Shown here: one piece after another, positions 1 to 5,808 of the stretch
Numbering within the stretch: position 1 is the first letter of the stretch
How the letters are laid out: each line of letters begins with the position of its first letter
Assembly (NCBI GenBank): GCA_041589175.1
Contig: JBFHWF010000035.1
Location: 1-22,715, forward strand
Length of the DNA stretch: 22,715 nucleotides
Origin: SZUA-229 sp041589175
GTDB taxonomy: Bacteria > Pseudomonadota > Gammaproteobacteria > SZUA-229
Direction: 5' to 3'
Notes under the pieces: model-generated
Database searches by the model: none
What the model saw: the letters and a program-made list of their open reading frames with translations, nothing else
Told to the model about the DNA's origin: nothing
Made by a program: the position numbers and the translations under genes

Positions 1-1
1 C

Positions 2-52
2 GAATATCAGCGCAATATCTTTGAGCTGAATATGCGTCGCTATTTCCTCTAA
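2..52 (+). CDS. C-terminal tail of a gene entering from the left edge (partial)
   Basis: Frame 2 is open from the window edge and ends EYQRNIFELNMRRYFL followed by TAA at 50-52. The other two forward frames close within about 30 bases. A strong hairpin starts 8 bases after this stop, as expected at the end of a transcription unit. Only 16 residues are visible, so the product cannot be named. Confidence 0.4.
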   Translation, partial: EYQRNIFELNMRRYFL

Positions 53-59
53 TTTCTCC

Positions 60-106
60 GTAAAGCATTCCGACAACAGAACCACCTTATTGTCGGGATG
101 CTTTAC
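60..106 (+). terminator. Strong 17-bp hairpin after the left-edge gene
   Basis: Arms 60-76 and 90-106 pair over 17 bases with a single G-U pair and a 13-base loop. No T-run follows, so it is either a weak intrinsic terminator or a 3'-end stabilising hairpin. Position, 8 bases past a stop codon, supports a transcript-end role. Confidence 0.6.
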
Positions 107-375
107 ATTGCCATTTCACTGATAATCCCGTATTCTGCGTCTCCCGTGCCTGACCAGATGCCAGATTTACAATTTTTTTCATTTAAATTTCACATAAAAT
201 TCATATAGTTACGAATTATTTATCATAATCCATTCGAACGTGGGATATACACGGACAATGGCTTCTCTATAATCTACCTCACAATGTAGGAAACTGGCTC
301 CATTTGCCAGCCAGGGCCATGCTAGAGCCGATGTCTAAAGACAAATCAAGGCCTTACATGGGGGTTTAAACAATC
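107..375. other. Non-coding region upstream of the sigma-54 promoter
   Basis: No gene is seen here. The stretch 170-235 is AT-rich. Small inverted repeats occur at 274-289 (CTAC-N8-GTAG), 294-310 (CTGGC-N7-GCCAG) and 332-343 (TGTCT-AA-AGACA). A sigma-54 promoter needs an upstream activator site, and these repeats lie 30-110 bases upstream of the -24 element, so they are candidates. None matches a motif I can name. A TATAAT at 268-273 has no convincing -35 partner. Confidence 0.35.
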
Positions 376-390
376 TGGCACAAAGATTGC
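376..390 (+). promoter_or_regulatory. Sigma-54 (RpoN) -24/-12 promoter
   Basis: The sequence TGGCAC-AAAGA-TTGC matches the sigma-54 consensus, with GG at 377-378 and GC at 389-390 separated by exactly 10 bases. Transcription should start near 401-403, leaving a leader of about 23 bases that contains the AGGAAA ribosome site at 412-417. It points directly at the exported-protein/PEP-CTERM pair. Sigma-54 control together with the PrsK-PrsR two-component system is known for PEP-CTERM genes in exosortase-carrying bacteria. Confidence 0.82.
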
Positions 391-424
391 GAGCCTTATT
401 AGTATTATTTCAGGAAACAAGACG

Positions 425-772
425 ATGAAAAAACTGACTTCAATGATTTTCGCAGCGGCTCTAATGAGCTCACAGGCTGCCACTGCAGATTCGGTATACA
501 GCTGGGGGAGCTGGTCACAGGGCATCAAGCCTGCCGCGGGCCCGGTTGCAAGCGTGACACCACCACCTGCTCAGAAGCCTCAGGTTAACTTCCGTCCGAA
601 TGAAGCACCCAACCTGACAAGAACAACGGTTCAGATTCAGCCACCGGCACCAGTACCCGTGCCTGTTGTTACCCCAACCGTAACAATTCCAGTGGTAGCG
701 TCTACTAATGGCGCAGCGACCATCACACCTGGTACTGTGCTGACGCCTCCGCCTGCTCGAACCAGACGATAG
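425..772 (+). CDS. Small exported proline-rich protein of unknown function
   Basis: This 115-residue protein begins with a typical Sec signal peptide: MKK, then a hydrophobic stretch, with likely cleavage after ATA-D near residue 22. The mature part is low in complexity and very rich in Pro, Val and Thr. It includes a PPAPVPVPVV run near residues 73-82 and ends in PPPARTRR. No catalytic domain, lipobox or sorting tail is visible. The start is fixed by AGGAAA 7 bases upstream. It is the first gene after the sigma-54 promoter and lies 61 bases before the VPLPA-CTERM gene, so the two are probably co-transcribed. The composition suggests an extended wall- or matrix-associated polypeptide, which is inference only. 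I do not recognise the family. Confidence 0.75.
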   Translation: MKKLTSMIFAAALMSSQAATADSVYSWGSWSQGIKPAAGPVASVTPPPAQKPQVNFRPNEAPNLTRTTVQIQPPAPVPVPVVTPTVTIPVVASTNGAATITPGTVLTPPPARTRR

Positions 773-833
773 TAAAAGCAACTGAACAAAAGTAAATATA
801 AAACGCTTAGTATAAATGCGCACAGGAATGACC

Positions 834-1583
834 ATGAAGTATAAACACTTAACATCATTTGCCTTATTAGCCGGGCTAGCCACATCACAGGCTGTTAGTG
901 CAAATACCATCACCATTGGCACATATAGCTTCGATTCAACTGTCGTTGCTGACGAGCTTGTATCGGGTAGCGGTGAAGCCTACAACGGAACAACAGATTA
1001 TGTTGCCACTGTCGATGGCTGGTACCAGTACGGCACCGAAAATCTTCTGAGTGCACCTAATGATGCTACCGACCAAATGGTAAACACTTATATCGGAACT
1101 GAGGATTACTATAACGGCCCACTGTCATTAGAGTTAGGTTTTAGTTCTGCTCTACCTGTTAACAACCAGGGAAGTGACCTTGTGTTTTTCTTCCTCTGGG
1201 ATCAGACAGATAACCTGGCGACAGTGACCATTAACGGTGTTGATCAGAAGCTAGATGGCTTGTTTACAAATGTTGTCAACAGTGCAGGCGATCAGCAGGT
1301 CGCCACTGATGTAGCATGGGCTGGAGGCACGGAAGGTCAAGTTCAGCTAATGTCAGCTGAAATTGATCTATCTAGCTTTGGTTTTGTTGATGGTGCACAA
1401 CTCACAGATCCATTTATGATTACAATGCAATCGACCAATGCTAACCCAATGGCTCTTGCAATGGTTGCTGCGCTCAATACGACAGACGTATCTGATATTA
1501 CACCTGTTCCTGTACCAGCAGCGGTATGGCTATTCGCTTCAGGCCTGGGTGTTCTGGCTGCAATGCGTCGACGCAAGTCCTGA
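834..1583 (+). CDS. Secreted protein with a VPLPA/PEP-CTERM sorting tail
   Basis: The protein has 249 residues counted from ATG 834, chosen because AGGA (824-827) sits 6 bases upstream; ATG 816 lacks a ribosome site. A signal peptide ends near AVSA-N (about residue 23). The body is rich in Asp, Thr, Gly and Val, as in beta-sandwich surface proteins, with no recognised enzyme motif. The C-terminus carries a complete sorting signal: VPVPAAVWLF, a hydrophobic helix (ASGLGVLAAM) and a basic end (RRRKS). Such tails are recognised in the inner membrane by an exosortase, which removes them before export to the surface or exopolysaccharide matrix. No exosortase lies in the window. It is probably controlled by the sigma-54 promoter upstream. 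Confidence 0.85.
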   Translation: MKYKHLTSFALLAGLATSQAVSANTITIGTYSFDSTVVADELVSGSGEAYNGTTDYVATVDGWYQYGTENLLSAPNDATDQMVNTYIGTEDYYNGPLSLELGFSSALPVNNQGSDLVFFFLWDQTDNLATVTINGVDQKLDGLFTNVVNSAGDQQVATDVAWAGGTEGQVQLMSAEIDLSSFGFVDGAQLTDPFMITMQSTNANPMALAMVAALNTTDVSDITPVPVPAAVWLFASGLGVLAAMRRRKS

Positions 1584-1604
1584 TACACATCGCAACTCAG
1601 TCAT

Positions 1605-1634
1605 AAAAAAAGCCTGCAACTGCAGGCTTTTTTT
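1605..1634. terminator. Bidirectional intrinsic terminator between convergent genes
   Basis: A-run plus GCCTGCA (1605-1618), two loop bases, then TGCAGGC plus a T-run (1621-1634) give a perfect hairpin with a U-tract in either direction. It closes the VPLPA-CTERM unit from the left and the ParA gene from the right, whose stop is at 1655-1657. Confidence 0.9.
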
Positions 1635-1654
1635 ATATTCGCAAACACACAATT

Positions 1655-2320
1655 CTAATGTCGTGACTGCGCATCGATCCATTCCATAACCGTTTTCCAG
1701 TGCTGCCCATCCATATAAATATTTTTACCCTTAAGCTCGTGTATACCCATACCTTCATCGGTCGCATGCAAATAATTTTGCGTGTCACGTAAACGGGCAA
1801 CAACCGGAATATTCAGCGTATTTAAAAAGCGCTCCAGTGACTGGAATGCCACGGTATTTTTTTTAACTCGATTCGCAATAATACCGATGGACGTCTGATT
1901 CATTCTGACTTTTGCCTGCAGCAACAGATCACGAATAAAGTCGGCTGTGGCAAAAATATCCAGCGGTGACGGCAAAACAGGTATCAGGATGACATCCGCC
2001 CCCTTGAGCTGCTCCAGTAACTCTGGCCCCTTGAGCCCGGGTGGCGTATCAATAATCAGGCGTTCAGTTTCAACTGGTAGACGTAACTGCCAGCTCATAG
2101 TCACTGCCTGGGCGGCATTTTTATGGGCCACCACACCATATATATTGGGTTTGTCGTCGCTACGCAATTTAAGCCAGCGCATACTCGAACCCTGTGGATC
2201 ATAATCAAATAACGCCGAGTGCACGCCATGGCTTGCATAGTAACTGGCAAGGTTCGTGGACACCGTGGTCTTGCCACATCCCCCTTTTGTATTGATGACA
2301 ACAATCCGTTTCATTGCCAT
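1655..2320 (-). CDS. Orphan ParA/MinD-family ATPase
   Basis: The protein has 221 residues, or 219 from the second Met. It has the deviant Walker A motif KGGCGKTT at residues 12-19 with the signature lysine, the A' motif FDYDPQGSS, and Walker B LIIDTPPG. ParA/MinD proteins dimerise with ATP on DNA or membrane and position plasmids, chromosome origins or protein complexes. At this length it lacks the N-terminal DNA-binding extension of large plasmid ParA proteins and resembles small chromosomal orphan ParAs. No parB or parS-like repeat is seen nearby. It follows the 133-residue gene by 9 bases on the same strand, so the two form an operon and that protein may be its partner. The cargo is unknown. 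Confidence 0.85.
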   Translation of the reverse strand: MAMKRIVVINTKGGCGKTTVSTNLASYYASHGVHSALFDYDPQGSSMRWLKLRSDDKPNIYGVVAHKNAAQAVTMSWQLRLPVETERLIIDTPPGLKGPELLEQLKGADVILIPVLPSPLDIFATADFIRDLLLQAKVRMNQTSIGIIANRVKKNTVAFQSLERFLNTLNIPVVARLRDTQNYLHATDEGMGIHELKGKNIYMDGQHWKTVMEWIDAQSRH

Positions 2321-2329
2321 CCCATAAAC

Positions 2330-2731
2330 TCATTGATTAACCGGGCCGTAGTGATCCCGTATCCGACTGGCAGCTGCAAATTCATGTCTCCCCGGCCGCA
2401 GCCGTTTGTACTTGCGTACCATGATTATAGTGCGTTGTATGGCAGCCTGATCGATGATGGGCAGGTTTAATGCAATATCAATAAACAGGCAGCCTTGTTT
2501 CTGCTGTATATCAATAAACTGCATCGGGTCATTCGGCATCTCCTGCTGTTGGCCGCAGTAGTCCAGTGTCATCAGTCGCGCATTCCATACAACCTCCTGC
2601 TGCGCAAAGCGCCCAATGAAATGCAGATCAACAGACTCCGCTGGTAAGCTGGTTTCACTTAGATAGTCAACGCCCTGCTGCTTGAGTTTATGCGCTAGCC
2701 AGCTAACATCGGATATGCAGTTTTTCGCCAC
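2330..2731 (-). CDS. Conserved-looking protein of unknown function upstream of parA-like gene
   Basis: The protein has 133 residues and starts at GTG 2731, with AGGAG (2742-2746) 10 bases upstream. It has no signal peptide or membrane segment. It mixes hydrophobic strands and short helices, ending in a basic segment (MVRKYKRLRPGRHEF, near residues 104-118) that could bind nucleic acid or phospholipid; that is a guess. I do not recognise the family. The 9-base gap to the ParA-like ATPase implies co-transcription and possibly a shared function, as seen for ParA/MinD accessory factors. The divergent dehydratase gene begins 60 bases away, so both promoters lie in that short gap. Confidence 0.7.
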   Translation of the reverse strand: MAKNCISDVSWLAHKLKQQGVDYLSETSLPAESVDLHFIGRFAQQEVVWNARLMTLDYCGQQQEMPNDPMQFIDIQQKQGCLFIDIALNLPIIDQAAIQRTIIMVRKYKRLRPGRHEFAAASRIRDHYGPVNQ

Positions 2732-2790
2732 GCGCTAATGACTCCTGAAAATTATTACGCCAGAGACTCTGTATGTAAGGAGAATATACC

Positions 2791-3156
2791 ATGCCAGACA
2801 AAAGCCCTCTCGCCGAACAGAAAATTGCTGCCTATGATGCGGACAGTGTCGCTATGAGCCCGACGCAGATCGATGCGGCCATTAAGGACCTGGATGACTG
2901 GATACTGAGCGATATCGATGGGATATCCTGCCTGACACGATCCTATAGTTTTAGAAATTTTTCAGCTGCCATGGATTTTGCAATGCAGCTGGGTAATGCC
3001 GCTGATGCCGCAGATCATCATCCGAGGCTTGTGATTGAATGGGGGCGTGTTGATGTTTACTGGTGGACCCACCGGGTCGGCGGCCTGTTTATCAATGATT
3101 TTATTATGGCGGCGCGCAGTGACGGGCTGTATGGTGGAGCTGACAAACCCGCCTGA
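2791..3156 (+). CDS. phhB: Pterin-4a-carbinolamine dehydratase
   Basis: The protein has 121 residues, slightly longer than usual because of about 20 extra N-terminal residues. It dehydrates 4a-hydroxytetrahydropterin to the quinonoid dihydropterin, recycling the cofactor of aromatic amino acid hydroxylases. The family motif is clear: DHHP at 75-78, Trp84, then WWTH ending at His94 and an Asp in the following segment. AAGGAG at 2777-2782 lies 8 bases before the ATG. No phenylalanine hydroxylase is adjacent. Solitary copies are common in bacteria and may serve another pterin enzyme or a folate-related role, so the symbol denotes the family, not proof of a phenylalanine pathway. A short hairpin overlaps its stop codon. 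Confidence 0.9.
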   Translation: MPDKSPLAEQKIAAYDADSVAMSPTQIDAAIKDLDDWILSDIDGISCLTRSYSFRNFSAAMDFAMQLGNAADAADHHPRLVIEWGRVDVYWWTHRVGGLFINDFIMAARSDGLYGGADKPA

Positions 3157-3166
3157 GCAAGGCGGG
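3148..3166 (+). terminator. Short GC hairpin overlapping the phhB stop codon
   Basis: CCCGCC (3148-3153) and GGCGGG (3161-3166) pair with a 7-base loop that contains the stop codon TGA. No clear T-run follows, so termination would be weak or Rho-assisted. It lies between two convergent genes. Confidence 0.4.
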
Positions 3167-3189
3167 CTCACGCCTTTTCGACTGACGTC

Positions 3190-3594
3190 TTACCTGGCCT
3201 GCGACCCACTCAGTTCCCAGGCATAGGCGCAATCCAGTTCGGCAAGCACACTATTAACACCGGTATTACCATCTTCCAGCAACACCTGCAGTGGTGTGCG
3301 ATTCTGGAAGCGACGGTGCGGTGCTTTCATCCAGCGAGCACCCATCTGCTCATTCTTCGGGTATGTCGTACGCAGGGCATCAATAATACCCAACAGGCGT
3401 ACCGCACGAAACTCTACATTTTCGTCATTTGGTAGGGGTGTGTCTTCATGGAAGGCGCGTAGTTTACGAGTACGCGTACCATCGGGCAGGTTCAGCACTT
3501 CAACCTGCTGTGCGGCTGACAGGCCCCACTCGTCCAGAGTTACCATAATTTTCTGCGTCAGCAGAATTTGACGCTCTTCGCTCAAATGAAACAT
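3190..3594 (-). CDS. Solitary MbcA/ParS/Xre-type (DUF2384) protein
   Basis: The protein has 134 residues. The C-terminal part, about residues 75-128, matches the MbcA/ParS/Xre antitoxin toxin-binding fold: HRRFQNRTPLQVLLED followed by GVNSVLAELD. In known systems this domain binds a RES-domain toxin partner. Here no RES toxin is adjacent: one side is the ABC exporter and the other is phhB. It is therefore a solitary copy and may act as a regulator. GAGG lies 8 bases upstream of the start. It follows the permease gene by 84 bases on the same strand, with a short hairpin (3622-3636) in the gap, so co-transcription with the exporter is possible but not certain. Confidence 0.75.
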   Translation of the reverse strand: MFHLSEERQILLTQKIMVTLDEWGLSAAQQVEVLNLPDGTRTRKLRAFHEDTPLPNDENVEFRAVRLLGIIDALRTTYPKNEQMGARWMKAPHRRFQNRTPLQVLLEDGNTGVNSVLAELDCAYAWELSGSQAR

Positions 3595-3678
3595 GAATTA
3601 AACCTCGTTATTCTGCAGCGCCTGGCTGCCAGGCACCTTGCCTGCTGGGGGGAATCCACCGGCTGAACTGGCATGCTG

Positions 3679-4683
3679 TCACTCCCAGCGAAACAGCCAC
3701 ACACCGATGAATAAAAACACAAAACTCATTAACATAAGCGCCAGCAAGTTGGGCCATACGGCGAGCAGGCCAGCACCATCCAGCATTATAACACGGGCGG
3801 CCTCCGTAATGTGAGTCAATGGGAATATTAGCGCAAGCTTCTGAACCCAGGGGTGTAAACCTTCCAGTGAGAACCACACTCCCGAGAGAAACATCATTGG
3901 CCAGGTCATTAAATTCAGCAAGCCCCCGGCCATTTCCTCCGATTTCACCCGTGCAGCCACAATCAGGCCCATGCTGATCATCGAAAATGCACCCAGGGTA
4001 AACACCAGTAGCAGGTCGAGATAGCTGCCATACATGGCAAAGCCAATTAACCAGTCGCAGCCAATATATACCAGTATCGTGATCGCCATAATCAGCCACA
4101 GGCGTGATACGATCTGCGCCGAGAGAAACTCCAGCGCCCCCAGCGGGGTTGCATTCAGGCGCTTGAGAACGCCATTTTTCCTATATCTTACAACCACATA
4201 GCCAACACCAAACAGGGCGCTAAACATCATATTCATACCCAGCACACCGGGTATCAGCCAGTCGACATAGCGCACCGCCTCATCCTTTACCTGCTGCTTG
4301 TGGTACTCACTGCCGCCGCCGGCCAGCAACATCTTTTCCAGCACATAACCGGAGGGGGAGCTGTCATTCACCCAGTAACGCTGAGCGCTAATATCCAGCA
4401 GCATGTCGAGCTGATGGCGCTGCACCTTATGAATCGCCGACTGACGCGCTGCAGCCTCAAGCGGAATAAACTGGGTGTAACGGCTCTGCAGAAACGCCAG
4501 TGACTGCTCTTCACCAGCAAGCACACCTACCTTATAACGCTCCATCTGCTCATCACTGAAACCGTAGGCAAAGCCCAGCACGATCATTAGAGGAAAAAGA
4601 ATATTCCAGCCCAGCGCACTGCGGTCACGGATAAACTCACGATCCCGCGCCCGGAGAACACTCAGGAAGCGCTGCCACCTCAT
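3679..4683 (-). CDS. ABC-2 type transporter permease
   Basis: The protein has 334 residues. One membrane helix near residues 25-41 is followed by an extracytoplasmic stretch of about 100 residues. About five more helices follow from residue 142, ending at the C-terminus (FLFIGVWLFRWE). This is the layout of the ABC-2 export permeases of the DrrB/YhhJ type. The gene overlaps the end of the ATPase gene by 4 bases (ATGA), so the two are translationally coupled and form one exporter. The substrate cannot be told from sequence; relatives export drugs, lipids or polysaccharide. No periplasmic adaptor protein (HlyD type) is encoded next to it. Confidence 0.88.
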   Translation of the reverse strand: MRWQRFLSVLRARDREFIRDRSALGWNILFPLMIVLGFAYGFSDEQMERYKVGVLAGEEQSLAFLQSRYTQFIPLEAAARQSAIHKVQRHQLDMLLDISAQRYWVNDSSPSGYVLEKMLLAGGGSEYHKQQVKDEAVRYVDWLIPGVLGMNMMFSALFGVGYVVVRYRKNGVLKRLNATPLGALEFLSAQIVSRLWLIMAITILVYIGCDWLIGFAMYGSYLDLLLVFTLGAFSMISMGLIVAARVKSEEMAGGLLNLMTWPMMFLSGVWFSLEGLHPWVQKLALIFPLTHITEAARVIMLDGAGLLAVWPNLLALMLMSFVFLFIGVWLFRWE

Positions 4684-5561
4684 TGTCTAAGCCCCTCACC
4701 GGTGAGCTGCAGAAACAGGTCTTCGAGTGTCGGCTCACGAATCTGCATGCCCTGTAGTGACACATTTGCTGCTACCAGCTGATGTACCGCCTGAGTCAGG
4801 TCTGCGGTACTTATTTCGACTCCCTGCTTGGTGTGCCTTAGCTGAAGCTCTGTCCCAAGGCCCTGCAGATCTGTCTGTGGCGGCAGGTGAATCACCACAT
4901 CATTGAAGTAACGGGCCAGCAAGGCCTGCGGTGAACCCTCCGCGATTATCTGGCCATGATCCATGATAATGATGTCATCACAGATGGAATAGGCCTCTTC
5001 CATATAGTGCGTACTCATCACAATGGTTTTCTGCTGTGCCTTGATATTATCGATTAGCCGCCAGAAGTTATGGCGAGACTGTGGGTCAAGCCCGGTGGTT
5101 GGCTCATCCAGGAAGATAATCTCCGGGTCGTTCACCAGTGCAATTGCCAGCAGCAGTCGCTGCCGCTGTCCGCCACTCAGCTTTGACGCATCACGATGTA
5201 GAAACTCACCTAGCGCACAGGCCTCCACCAGCTGTTCGAAATCAGCCCTACCCTGGTAAAAGCGCGCAAACATTTGCAGGGCTTCTTCAACGGTGATGAA
5301 GTCCTGTAATGCGGTGCTCTGGAACATAATACCCGCCTGCTGCCGGAACTCAGCCGCCAGCGGATTACCCTTGTAGAGCACCTGTCCCTCGTCCGGCTGG
5401 CGGATACCCTCCAGCATCTCGACCGTGGTGGTTTTGCCCGCACCATTCGGCCCCAGCAGCCCCAGGCAGCGCCCCCGCTGCACCTCAAAGCTAATATCAT
5501 TGACTGCCGTGAGCCCATTGAAGCACTTAACCAGATGCCGTGCGGCGAGCAAAGCTGTCAT
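4680..5561 (-). CDS. ABC transporter ATP-binding protein (ABC-2 exporter)
   Basis: The protein has 293 residues. It shows Walker A GPNGAGKTT (37-45), Q-loop Gln81, signature LSGGQ (128-132), Walker B IIFLDEP (148-154) and the switch His185. A C-terminal extension of about 80 residues follows, as in DrrA/NodI-type ATPases. It powers the permease encoded directly downstream. The start is supported by AGGA 7 bases upstream (5569-5572). A possible -10 element, TAGAAT, lies at 5591-5596 on this strand. The gene is divergent from the adenylate cyclase, and a minus-strand terminator of unknown owner lies upstream at 5653-5689. Confidence 0.92.
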   Translation of the reverse strand: MTALLAARHLVKCFNGLTAVNDISFEVQRGRCLGLLGPNGAGKTTTVEMLEGIRQPDEGQVLYKGNPLAAEFRQQAGIMFQSTALQDFITVEEALQMFARFYQGRADFEQLVEACALGEFLHRDASKLSGGQRQRLLLAIALVNDPEIIFLDEPTTGLDPQSRHNFWRLIDNIKAQQKTIVMSTHYMEEAYSICDDIIIMDHGQIIAEGSPQALLARYFNDVVIHLPPQTDLQGLGTELQLRHTKQGVEISTADLTQAVHQLVAANVSLQGMQIREPTLEDLFLQLTGEGLRQ

Positions 5562-5590
5562 ATCACATCCTGTTTATCAGTATGCCTGTT

Positions 5591-5596
5591 ATTCTA
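5591..5596 (-). promoter_or_regulatory. Possible -10 element of the ABC exporter operon
   Basis: TAGAAT on the minus strand lies about 30 bases before the ATPase start. No good -35 box is seen at the usual distance. Confidence 0.3.
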
Positions 5597-5652
5597 GCGA
5601 AGATTGTCACGAATATCCCGGTACTGCACACCCATCTCTATGAATTTTATGC

Positions 5653-5689
5653 AAAAAAAAGGCGGGGCCGCTTGATCATGTGCCCCGCC
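5653..5689 (-). terminator. Strong intrinsic terminator, minus strand, with no gene upstream
   Basis: GGCGGGGC (5661-5668) pairs with GCCCCGCC (5682-5689) around a 13-base loop. Read on the minus strand, the stem is followed by eight T residues (5653-5660), the classic Rho-independent form. On the plus strand no T-run follows. It sits between two divergent genes, so it does not follow any visible coding gene. Confidence 0.85.
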
Positions 5690-5783
5690 AAATATTGCTG
5701 GCTTGCACTAGATAGACATACCAGACACCGATAAGTTCCTTGCAATTCAACAGCCTATTAGTCAACTTTCCCGCGATTCATCG

Positions 5784-5792
5784 TGCTATGAT
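5784..5792 (+). promoter_or_regulatory. Extended -10 promoter of the cyclase gene
   Basis: TGC-TATGAT is a good extended -10 element. Transcription would start near 5799, only about 10-19 bases before the cyclase start, so the leader is very short and no ribosome site is seen. Confidence 0.5.
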
Positions 5793-5808
5793 CAGTGTCT
5801 CTTAATAC

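Noticed and set aside
274..390. Possible riboswitch (c-di-GMP type) in the leader of the PEP-CTERM unit
   Set aside because: The stretch lies upstream of the predicted transcription start from the sigma-54 promoter, and I could not match a known aptamer core.
515..922. A 135-aa minus-strand frame over the Pro-rich gene
   Set aside because: It is the shadow of the exported proline-rich gene; that gene has a signal peptide, ribosome site and promoter, while this frame has none.
1655..2731. ParA gene as a plasmid or integrated-element partition system
   Set aside because: No parB, parS-like repeats, replication gene, integrase or attachment repeats are seen nearby; the setting looks chromosomal.
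3190..3594. A complete toxin-antitoxin pair
   Set aside because: No RES or other toxin frame lies on either side; neighbours are an ABC exporter and phhB.
3608..4099. A 163-aa minus-strand frame within the permease
   Set aside because: It is out of frame with the ABC-2 permease, which has the expected membrane helices and coupling to the ATPase.
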